From contig OUQQ01000006.1 in NCBI GenBank assembly GCA_900404475.1, positions 36,154 to 100,153 on the forward strand: DNA of 64,000 nt, written 5' to 3'. The notes under the pieces are model-generated. The model did not search any database. It was not told where the DNA came from and saw nothing but the letters and a program-made list of their open reading frames with translations. Positions within the stretch are counted from its first letter, which is position 1; every line of letters begins with the position of its first letter. Source of the stretch: Spongospora subterranea (Eukaryota; Endomyxa; Phytomyxea; Plasmodiophorida; Plasmodiophoridae). Below, in pieces: positions 11,325-21,106 of this stretch. The position numbers and the translations under genes are program-made.

Positions 11325-12508
11325 TAATGGTTCAAACAGGACAAGAACAGGTTCTTGTGGACCGTGCGTTGTCAGTGGAGTCTCCAGCTAACCTTCGAAG
11401 GGGTAATTGTGGGCGGAGGCAACCTGGGGGTCCTCCTCGCGCTGCTGATGGCAATGTGAAGTCGAGAGGATGGGTTTTGACCGTTCACTTGGGCACTGAG
11501 ACGACGTTTGATGGTGCGGAAGTCAAGTTTCGTCAATCGTCGGCGTCGTATTACATATTTAGACGTGAAGTCGGTTCTCGGACGGAGCGGCCTCATTTAC
11601 AAGCATATATGTATTTCAAAAATCAGAAAACCAAGCAGGGTTTGATTGGTGATTTCTGGCCGTATCTTCTCACGGTGGCGCCCGCGAAAGGCGATGCGGC
11701 TCAGAGTTTTATATATTGTTCGAAAGGGAAGGATTTCGAGGAGTTCGGTGTCCCCCCTGTTTCTTCCAAACAGAAGGGTGGAATGGAGCGGGAGCGTTGG
11801 AAGAATTATCGTGCGATGGCATTTCAGGGTCGTGCAGAGGAGATTGATGCCTCTTTTTATGTTCGGTACCAGAGTGCTATCAATTCTATTGAGAAGCGCG
11901 GAGCTTGTCTCCGTCAGCTTAACAGTTTGGATGCGCTGCGTAATATATGGATTGGGGGCCCGACCGGTGTGGGCAAATCCGAGACCTGGTTTCGGTTTTT
12001 CGGGAGCGAAAACGTTTTTGAAAAAGATTGTACGAAATGGTGGGACGGATATGCCGACGAAAAGGTTGTTGTTTTTTCTGAATGGCAGCCAGCCAACATC
12101 ATTGCGTTGATTTCGATGGTGGAGAATGTTGCGGACGCGCGTCCCGTGTTGGTTCAATTCAAGGGCGGTTATCGCAAGATTCGTCCTTTACATGTCATCG
12201 TCTCTTCGAACTTCACTATGCACGAATGCTTCAACGATCATCGCAATGGTGATCAGTTTTTGTTGTCACTTAGGCGACGTTTTCAGGAGATCAATCTATT
12301 CAAATGTTATTCTCCTGCAGACTGTGCGTGTCGTGTTCACGCTCTCGAAGCTATGCCTTGGCGCAAAACCGAGAGGATAATCAAGGAATATGTCAAGGAT
12401 TGGCCGTATTTTATCCAGAGGCATTTACAGGAGGCGCCGGACGCTGAATTGGTTTCCAATGCTTCAGTGCAGGATAATTTGGTACACCGTCAACCGTGTT
12501 TAGTGTGA
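11282..12508 (+). CDS. rep: Rolling-circle replication initiator (Rep) of CRESS-DNA virus type, endogenous and intact
   Basis: Uninterrupted 408-codon ORF without introns. The N-terminal HUH endonuclease half shows motif I as WVLTVHLG (about residue 63), motif II as RPHLQAYMYF and motif III with the catalytic Tyr in YCSKG. The superfamily 3 helicase half shows Walker A GPTGVGKS, a Walker B-like KVVVFSEW in which the usual Asp pair is reduced to one Glu, and motif C as HVIVSSN, followed by an Arg-rich finger region. Such proteins nick and join the origin of small circular ssDNA viruses and unwind DNA. Motif I and Walker B deviate from typical circovirid forms. A second in-frame ATG at 11327 would leave the upstream repeats noncoding and is equally likely as the start. 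No capsid gene is adjacent. The absence of stops over 1.2 kb, in a block where every other element is broken, suggests recent insertion or retention by selection. Confidence 0.9.
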   Translation: MQSCLLRSQNVREILMVQTGQEQVLVDRALSVESPANLRRGNCGRRQPGGPPRAADGNVKSRGWVLTVHLGTETTFDGAEVKFRQSSASYYIFRREVGSRTERPHLQAYMYFKNQKTKQGLIGDFWPYLLTVAPAKGDAAQSFIYCSKGKDFEEFGVPPVSSKQKGGMERERWKNYRAMAFQGRAEEIDASFYVRYQSAINSIEKRGACLRQLNSLDALRNIWIGGPTGVGKSETWFRFFGSENVFEKDCTKWWDGYADEKVVVFSEWQPANIIALISMVENVADARPVLVQFKGGYRKIRPLHVIVSSNFTMHECFNDHRNGDQFLLSLRRRFQEINLFKCYSPADCACRVHALEAMPWRKTERIIKEYVKDWPYFIQRHLQEAPDAELVSNASVQDNLVHRQPCLV

Positions 12509-12630
12509 GTCACACTAATTGTCAACCTTCTCAATTTCGACACCTCATAGGAAATAGTGTGAGCCACATTATTCGGTGGCTTTTTCTACCGCGCGAGATG
12601 TTTGGACACTCGCACGCTAGGGTCACACTA
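12501..12630. repeat. Palindromic TAGTGTGA repeats downstream of Rep
   Basis: A perfect palindrome TAGTGTGAGTCACACTA spans the Rep stop codon (12501-12517). A degenerate copy is at 12555-12571 and a half copy TCACACTA at 12623-12630. Within the second, GCCAC and GTGGC pair around an 8-nt loop and are followed by TTTTT, a terminator-like hairpin. These may mark the other boundary of the inserted replicon. Confidence 0.5.
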
Positions 12631-12899
12631 ATGCCTGTGGCACAGTCAAATCATTGCAAAACTATATTGCACAGTATGCAGTGAACATTACAGATGGCTG
12701 GCAGCGCGACCATCGACATTAGAGTAGGAGATGGCACCATTCAGGGCGTTGTAAGACTTGAGGCGAATGGGATGACGTCTGATCGAAAAACGGTGTCTCA
12801 CGGGTGACGTGCTCTTGCTTTATTTAAATTTCCCACTTTCGACTGGACGTCCTTCAAGGTACGCAGGATAACCTGGAGTTCGCGAGAGGGCTGTTGCTC

Positions 12900-13650
12900 G
12901 CTCCATTGACCGTTGATATCCAGCGACAACCCGCAACGGATCATCGTTTTTTTAACCCATTCGCGTCTCGCTGCGAATTACCGCAAGCTGGAGGAAAAAA
13001 ATCTTGCCTGGTGAGCAACTTGCCAGAAGATGCACCGCCCTTGCCACCCGCGTCAGACCACCTCCCTCTGTGAATCATATCCACGCGTCTTTGATTTTGC
13101 TTATCACAGCTGGACCAGATTCGTGGCGTTCGATGCAAATCGCCGAATAACTGTTATTTGTGACAAGGACATCTTGCGACTCTTCGGTGTCGTTGTGCCC
13201 GCCACAGTTGTCAATCCACATACTGATCTTTCGCCCATTAGGGTCTTTCGAAATGCATTCTATTGCACAGGTTGACGAAGCCAGGCAGGCCCTTCGAAAA
13301 TTCGTCGAATACCGACATTCGTTCATCCACAAAATTGGATGGCCAAATTAGTCGCTCGTTGAATGACGTTTACGATCAAAAATTGAAATAACCAGTTTCA
13401 TGGAATCCTCATTCTGTTCGGATCGCTGCTTTAAGCCGTTAAGACTTAATGTCAAATACAAAATCTGAGTCTTTCTTTCTTGAACCGTTTCGACGACAAT
13501 AATGTTGGGCACTTGCGCGCCAGTGACTTTATGGACAAGGATTTTTATGGCCGCAGCAACCCAGCTGACCGTGTGTTTGTCGGCAACTCAATTGTGAATT
13601 CTTGAATTTCAAAAATTGTTCAAAATTTCAAACATAAAAATACTGCACGG
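12900..13650 (-). mobile_element. Decayed pogo/Tigger-type (DDE_1) transposase fragment
   Basis: On the minus strand from about 13340 the frame reads ILWMNECRYSTNF and then ISMWIDNCGGHN, matching the 'W.....F..W' and 'LLLDN..GH' (second catalytic Asp) blocks of CENP-B/pogo-like DDE_1 transposases, with a later stretch corresponding to the region that follows the DN block. Frames shift repeatedly, so it is not functional. An HTH_psq-like domain of the same superfamily occurs separately near 35.8 kb. Confidence 0.6.
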
Positions 13651-13924
13651 CTCTCACGCACTGTGTTTGGAACATCTACAGTCGCCAAAACGACAGTCAC
13701 AGTGGTACACTTCAGGTGCGTGAACCTGAAATAGGTATAACGTAACGTGTTCAACAACTGCAGTGATTGCAGCGTCGTTCTGGTGTGTACTGTGCTGTAC
13801 TGTGCAGGTTCTGGTGTGTATTGTTACACTCATATCCCCCACGCCCCTGTCAGGTGATGCTCGGCCTCGAACCCGAGTGCTAGTTGACACTTGACAGGAG
13901 GCGGTGTGATCATCACTGTGGTGC

Positions 13925-15411
13925 ATGACCCCCATGACTGATGATCATAATGATAATGGGGCGGATCTTGATGCGCAGATCGATGGCGAGGTGATCGCCC
14001 ATCTGACCCAGGTGTTCCCAGACATTCACCACAGCGTTATCGAGCAGCACATCCGCCAACTTGGGTCCCATGATGTCTCGGCCATTGTTGACCGCCTTCT
14101 CGAATGTGAAACTGCAGAACCTCTGCTGGATAGTGCTGAGATGAAAGAGAACGATGCGTTATATCAGGATTTTACCCAGATTAGCTTGATGGAGATGTTT
14201 CCGTCTGTTGATTATGAACGCCGACAACATATCATCAATAGTGTTGATGGCGACTTCGATCTTGCTTTGTCCATGATGATGGACATGGACAGCGATGCCG
14301 CTGCTAGTGTACGAAAATGCGTTTTGGGTTCAGCAGATTGTTGATCTAACGGAGCATATCGATTAGGATGAAGTAAGGCAACTGTCGATGATGTTCCCGT
14401 TGATTCCGGACCCCGTCCTTCATGACGTTTTTGTCGAAAACAATCGGTCTGTAGAGCTGGTAATTGATCACATTTTGCGCTCTAAGACATCAAAAACTTC
14501 AAGACCTCAGTCTGCGAAGTTGAATATGGCTAATCACATCAAATTGCACGGCTTTAAGGTAGTTTTTGCAAATAAATTTCGGATTTCCGTTCAGTTCGGT
14601 TTAGAGAATGTTTCCAGCAGCAAGTGCAGCCATTATTCGCGAAATACTAGAAGCACACGACTTTGCGGTCCAGCCTTCAAAAGACGCTCTGTGCAGCTTG
14701 TTCACAGCATCGTCTCCCGATACCGTAGCTGCACCCAAGAAACATGTTCCGGAATCTGCAACAGTTTCCGACGTCGGGTGTGAGTTTTCTTTCGAAACGC
14801 TTTCAGAGCTTGACAAACTTTATCGAGGATGTCATACTTCATCAGAATCCGTGTCAATGGAAAATAATTGTAGATTGTACAAATTTCTAACCCATCAAAA
14901 AGCGCAAACATGTTGGGCTGCTCGCCAAGCACATTCGAATGGTCAAAATTCTTTTGCTCAGTCCCTTAATGAAAAAGCGCGAAACATTAATGAAAAGATG
15001 ATCCCGCTTCGTGAGCGTATCATGGTGGCAACATTTATTGTACTTGTAATTTAGCTTTTGCAAGTATTTTTCTGATTGATATCTGCTTAGAAATACAATC
15101 CATCTGCCAGCAAGCTGAGAAGCTTAGATTTGCATGAAATGCATGTTCCGGAAGCTCGAAAACTCTTACGAGATTGCATTAGGAGAATACAAGTTGCGTA
15201 TCCGATGCAAATCCGTCGTCTATCTATCATCGTGGGGATCGGACGACATAGCGCTGACACTTTTGCTCCAAAAGTAAAATACTGCAAAAATAGCAGGTAC
15301 CGTTTACTAATCGTGACTTAACAGCTTCGACCAGCTGTAATTACTTATCTCAAGTATTTAAAACTGGAATTTCAAGCTAACGAGGGCGAGATCACTGCGT
15401 ACATCCATTAG
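13925..15411 (+). CDS. CUE-domain Smr endonuclease, Cue2/N4BP2 type
   Basis: Five exons (13925-14308, 14367-14558, 14605-15024, 15091-15273, 15325-15411) separated by 46-66 bp introns join in frame to about 421 residues. Successive CUE-like ubiquitin-binding helices appear (LTQVFPDIHHSVIEQHI; LMEMFPSVDYERRQHII; MMFPLIPDPVLHDVF; RMFPAASAAIIREILEA). A DUF1771-like helical segment (QAHSNGQNSFAQSLNEKA) precedes an Smr nuclease domain with the conserved LDLHEMHVPEA start and the GIGRHS motif, ending EGEITAYIH. In yeast and worms this architecture belongs to Cue2/NONU-1, the endonuclease that cuts mRNA at stalled, ubiquitinated ribosomes in no-go decay; vertebrate N4BP2 is related. The DLH and GxGxHS core residues are present, so activity is likely. 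The P-loop kinase domain of N4BP2 is absent. Confidence 0.88.
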
Positions 15412-15544
15412 CAGCGCGGTCATACCCGAGCATGTGGTCAAGTTCATTATAATATTTACCGACTCATGGTAGATGTAATCGAACTTAACAACAAAATTTT
15501 GCGGTTAAAATATGCGATACTTTATTAAAGAGAATAAGTATTTA

Positions 15545-18266
15545 TTAAATGGCAACATAATCACCGACTCTGTGTTTCCGCTCAAGGTAAAGCTTGAACC
15601 AGTAATACCAAACAGGGCAGAATACAGTAGATCCAAAAATAAACCATAATATTTCTTGTGAGAAGCCAACATCGTCATTATAACTGAGGCTGGCGAGGCG
15701 ACTTTGCGGAGATAAACCGACCAAGTTGAACTTAGAAGAGATATTGGCAACCTGAACTGAGAAAACCCCATCCTCTAAAACTGGAATAGACTGATCACCA
15801 ATGAAGAATTCGGTGTCATTTGCAAAAAGTGTGAATTGAACTAGTTTGGATGTTTTTGCAGGAATCCACACTTTGCTGAATCGTTTCAATAAGCGGACTT
15901 CAGGTGATACGGTTCGATAATCTGCTGTTAAAAACAATAGCACCGTCTCGTATCCGTCAACATCTCCCGTGTTAGACACTAAGACGGAAATGTCAATTCC
16001 GGTCGATGATGTCATTACGTTGTTTGATAAGATAAGGTCTGAATACGAGAAAATTGAATATGACAGCCCATCTCCAAATTGAAACTCGACGTCAAAAGTA
16101 TCAGCGGATGAAAACGCGTGCCAGTATGGCAAGTTTAGAAGGGCCGAATGCTTGGGCCAGGTCATCGGCAGTTTGCCGCTCGGATTAACTAACCCAAAAA
16201 TGATGTTGGCGATCGCCTCTCCCCCTTCTGGTCCTGGCAGGTACGCATGAATGACAGCAGATGCCATTTTGACGATGTTTCCTAATAAGCGGGGACGTCC
16301 CATTGTTAAAATGACGATGATGGGCTTCCCTTTGCTGTGAAGTTCTTTGACCAAGTCGATTTGATCTTGATCGAATTCCATATCTTTAATATTGCCTGGT
16401 TTCTCTGTATATACAGGCTCACTTAAGCAAACAATAATGATATCGGCACCGTCCGACGCTTTGATAATCTCGGACCGTTTTTCTGTCGAACAGTTTTCAA
16501 TAGAGCACGCACTCGAATGTTGTAATAAATGAGACGAGCCATGAAGAACCCTCCTGATTCCTTCTTTTATCGTTGTCCCAAAAGAAAATTCTGTTTCGGA
16601 GGCTCCTTGCCAGTGCATTGTCCACCCAGAGCTTAGCAACTGCAAAACATTGTATCCATTTAGAACTATTTACTAATAACCATCGTAGTTTCGCGAAGTA
16701 TGATTACCTTAAGAGAATCTGAAGATGGGCCCACTAGCAGCATTCGCTTGGAGGATGTTCGAGAAAGAGGTAGTATTGAACGGCAGGTGGGGCAAAGTGG
16801 AGAATTCTTCAGCAAAGTTATACTATGTTGAGCAACGTCAAGTGCGACATGCCTGTCTCTTTTACTTCCGACGCTGTTTATCTGATTCGCGTCATTTGTA
16901 GGAAATGGGTCGTCGAAGAGTCCAAGATTTTTTTTCAGCTGAAGCACCCTAGCGCAACTGATTGAGACTCGATTCGAATCGATGGTTCCGTCCTTCACTA
17001 ATTGCGTTAAAGTCGTCGAAAAGTTGAAAGACGAGACCACCATTGACATATCAATGGTTGTTTGCTGTATTGCCATCCGGATGGCGTCGGACGGTGAATG
17101 AGCAGCGTGGTGCCACCAATAAAGGTTGTTAATCTCACTATAATCAGTAACAAGCACCCCTTTAAAGCCGAGTTCGTCTCGAAGCACTGTTTTCAGATAA
17201 AACTCTGATGAGACTACCGGCTGTCCGTTATTCTACATCATTCGTGAGACTAAATCAGGTGGAAATATATAAACTTACATCAGCATATGCTTCCATTACG
17301 GTAGCTGCGCCCGCTTTAATGGCGGAACGAAATGGAGGTAGAAAGTATTGTCGAAGGATCCTAACTAGATGTAAATATTGAGATTACTGGAGGCAGCAAT
17401 CCTACCTGTCAGGTATCCATGCCTGGGTACGATCTTGTCCAGACCTCGGATTAGAGTAACCCACAAAATGTTTCAGAGACGATGCGACTTTTGTAGAAAG
17501 TTTAAGTTCCCCTTTCTCGACTCCTTGCATTCCCAAAACCGCTTCTTTGCCCATCTCTGATGCCTATAAGCGTTGAAATCAACGTAAGCTATCAATGGAA
17601 AGAAAACAATTACCAGGTATGGATCTTCTCCAAAGGTTTCATAAACGCGTGGCCACTGTTTTTGAAGGCAGATATCCAGAACTGGAGCAAACGACCATGG
17701 AATTCCACACGTCCTGGTATCTTTTGCGCTGTACGGTGTTGCTCAGAAAAACTCGATTAGATTAAAAGAAATGATTTCAACCTAATTGCGAACGCTTTTC
17801 GGACAAGATTGCGATTGAAAGTAGCAGCAAGTCCAATCTGATGCGGAAATAGTGTCGTTGATTTTACGTAGTTCGCGCCATGGATACCATCGAGACCATA
17901 AAGGATAGGGATTTTGGGGCCGGCTCCAAGCGCCACAGACTGGATGTCGGTGATCAATTGTCTCCATGATTGAACAGAGAGCACCCCTTCCGTAGTCATA
18001 GCTGAAGGTGAGTTGAGAATTGAACCGACACCAAAATATTCCACGGCCGAATGCAGAGCAGATTGGTTCAATGCACCGGCTTCCGTAAGGAACATAGTAA
18101 TATCTAATTGCACCATTTGCCCGATTCGATGAACAAGAGACATCGAATCAACCATGTTCCTGATGTCGTCATCGATAGCGGCCCATTCGGTTTCTTGGTT
18201 ATAAGCCGTAACGGCACACAGCAAAAAAAACAATGGACACCAAGTTTGAAGGCATGGAGCCTTCAT
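15545..18266 (-). CDS. Secreted, C-terminally membrane-anchored GH3 beta-glucosidase-like enzyme
   Basis: The ATG at 18266 begins a signal peptide (hydrophobic CPLFFLLCAVTAY). Six exons join in frame; introns are about 50-90 bp. Family GH3 hallmarks follow in order: PILYGLDGIHGANYV, CGIPWSFAPVLDI, VYETFGEDPYL, KHFVGYS, and VLVTDYSEINNL, where the Asp of TDY is the expected nucleophile. Then come the second domain (ADIIIVCLSEPVY, KPIIVILTMGRP, YLPGPEGGEAIANIIFG, NPSGKLPMTWP) and a fibronectin-III-like tail. Unusually, the C-terminus carries a hydrophobic span (ILWFIFGSTVFCPVWYYWF) and a short basic tail, predicting a type I membrane protein with the enzyme outside the cell or in an endomembrane lumen. 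The substrate is a beta-glucoside or similar, not determinable from sequence alone. Confidence 0.92.
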
Positions 18267-19205
18267 CTATCGATGATCCCTTTGTCGACGCCTGCCACAG
18301 CCGTCTGCCTGATTATGGACCGATGGAATTTGACCCCTTAATCTAATCAATATCCCTAATGATCGCTCCGCCCCGTAACGATTCGTTACACTGATAAGTA
18401 CAGCACAGTCATGGGTCGCTGCACTGCCAGAATTTGACCCTCACAGTAAGTGGGTCCCACCCTGTTCTGTAATCACCCGACCGATGCTTTACCAATGGAT
18501 TTCTTCACTCGAAAAACATCATATACATGTCATCGGTAAGGAGGGGCGATATATATATCAGATTTATTTCGTTGTCATTTTAGATATGAAATATATATAT
18601 GTCCTCCAGACGTCTCGATTCTTACTGTAAACATCGGCGGGATCTATAGTGCTACACTTTCCGCAGGCATAGTGTTTCCAGCCCGTCCTGATGCCGGCAT
18701 ACACTGGCATCACTAACTCTAGACTGGTACGAGATGGACTATATGATTTTGAAAGATTCTTGTTACGTCAATCAACGAAAACCAATGGGTCTGTAAAAGA
18801 AAAACTGGCGTCGCGGTGCCCGCAAGGAATATCCATACTCACGATTAGCAATACATTCCACAGGACTTGACAGTTGAGGGTGGACCCCATCGCACCATAC
18901 TGTAGACCATCACGCACTTATAATCCTGAAAGCAGATACGTCTCGTGTATTAAAACCCTTTCAACTAAACCAAAATTATCAAAGCACCAAGGTCGAGGTT
19001 TATCCGTTGATCGTACTGTATTTGGCAGTGCCGATCCAAATTGGGAGCCAAATTAGGAGAGGCGAGGATGACTGATGAGTGCATACACTATAATGACCCT
19101 CAACATACCGTGGAGGATCAAGTGACTGGTGTAGCATCATCACCAGCGATCGAGACGGTGGATCGACAACAATAATCACAGGTGGTCGCCAGCTAAACGC
19201 GGGCC
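18267..19205. other. Divergent spacer between GH3 and ERO1
   Basis: No credible exon chain; it contains AT-rich microrepeats (ATATATAT at about 18551 and 18591) and presumably both promoters. Confidence 0.4.
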
Positions 19206-20948
19206 ATGGGATCCTGGTGTTGGGCTCGCACCTGGCCTGTCATCGCCCTTGCCTTGGTGGGCCTTTGCTCAACCGCCGCAGCCCTGAAAGTGTGAAATTC
19301 TCCGTGCTGAGCTCGCGTGCACATTTGAACTGCAATGTAGATCGATGATTGCTGCTGCGATACTGAAACTGTCGATATTGCCAATAAGGATAACATTCAT
19401 ACCATTTTGGAAGAGATTAGGGTACATTTTCAACGACTACGTATCATGTTTTCAATAATAATATTGCTCTTTCCAGTCCTCGACTTTTTTCAAGATTTTT
19501 CAGCTGAACCTGTATAACGAGTGTACGTTTTGGAAGAGTGAACCCATGTGCAGTGATAAAGGTTGTGGTGTTTGTGAATGTCAAGATACAGAGGTAAACT
19601 CCTGACGAACTGCCTTTCAGTTTCTTATTCGATATCGTCAGATTCCGGAACTTTGGAAGAGTGGAATCGATTTGGATATGAAATTGCCAACTTTTTTTCA
19701 AGAGTGGCAAGAGAACGACGACAACTGGATAGTCCAAGATACCGGAACTAGTAGAGAATTCACTGAGTTTCACTTCTTCTTCTTATGGTAATTCAGTGAC
19801 GTTTATCAATTTACAACGCAATCCGGAAGGATACACTGGGTATTCAGGTGAAGGAGCTCGCAAAGTTTGGGCTGCGATGTACGGGGAAAACTGTTTCCAA
19901 GGTGAAATTTTTTCAGCGGCGTTTTGGTAGATATGTTTGCTGAACTTTTACGCGCCTAGACCAATTCTCTACTATGTGCTATGAACAGCGCGTATTTTTC
20001 AGGTTGCTAAGTGGGCTTCAGGCTTGTATCAGCGCACATGTCTCGTACAATCACCCTTTAGGAGAAGGGCTGGAGTGGGGTCCAGAACCTAATGTGTTCG
20101 TTGAATGGAAGCTGTTTTATCAATGTTAATCCTAGTTAATGGCAACAGATTTTCCCGAATGCTTGGTAACCATCCTGAGAGGGTTCAGAACATCTATTTC
20201 GTATTCGTTTTTCTTTTGCGAGCAGTCAATAAGATGGCCCCTTATCTGTCGTCGTATGAGTATCGTACTGGAAGCGATCCTGCCAGGGCTTTAGAAGATG
20301 CAAAGACACTCCTATCAATTCGAAAACTGTACGCTCTCTGCAATGTTTTACAAAAGCGTTGCCTTATTCTCGTGCGATTGTTCAGCTTGTCATCTTCAAT
20401 GGTTCAGCATTGCTCCCCTGATTATAGCTTTGATGAACGAATAATGTTCAGAGATTTACAAGCAGTAGGGGTTGAAACTGAGTCTTTTCGATATATTCCG
20501 AATGGTTCATTTAGGATCCTATTAAGGAGCAGCTAAGGTCTCATTTTCGAAATCTAAGTTTGATTATGGACTGTGTTCATTGCGACAAGTGTCGTGTTCA
20601 TGGAAAGGTACGATCGTACCCCTCATGACTTCAGTGGTCTGAGATTCTTTTTAGTTACAAATTTTGGGCATTGGAACTGCCTTGAAAATTTTGTTCAACA
20701 ATCCCAAGTCGCTGCAAAGAAACGAGATCATAGCGTTAATCAACACTCTTGGGAAATTTTCACATGCAATTTGGATAACTGATGAAATGCTTTACCTGAC
20801 TAAACTCAGCTGGAGCAGCATCATTATCGTGATGTGCGTCATCATTTTGGCTGCTTGGTCGACATGTGCTATTTGTTTCAGAATCTGGACTAATGAAATT
20901 GATGTATTTGCCGAGTCGCCAGAACAGCCTAAGTCTAAAGTGGAGTAA
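19206..20948 (+). CDS. ERO1: Endoplasmic reticulum oxidoreductin ERO1, with C-terminal TM anchor
   Basis: Oxidises protein disulfide isomerase in the ER lumen using FAD and O2. The ATG at 19206 opens a signal peptide ([20 protein letters not shown]). Short introns split the gene; clear exons give the N-terminal Cys-rich segment [15 protein letters not shown], the [20 protein letters not shown] block, [40 protein letters not shown], the FAD-binding helix region [18 protein letters not shown] and the active-site triad [14 protein letters not shown] (CxxCxxC), then [10 protein letters not shown]. The splice junction near 20090-20150 is ambiguous (a 36-bp intron fits best), and that near 20330-20430 is unresolved. 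After the canonical end there is a hydrophobic span ([21 protein letters not shown]) and a polar tail, so this ERO1 is probably anchored in the ER membrane. Confidence 0.93.
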
Positions 20949-21106
20949 TTATTATGGAATATATATATATAGCCTTTCCTTATATTAAAAACAATAAAAT
21001 AATTAGAACATAGAAAGCGCCAGGCATTCTGGACAATGCAAACCCTCCTCGCGCTTCCGTCTGAATATGGAGTTTGCACTATCGATCCCAAAATGGCAAA
21101 TTCTCC

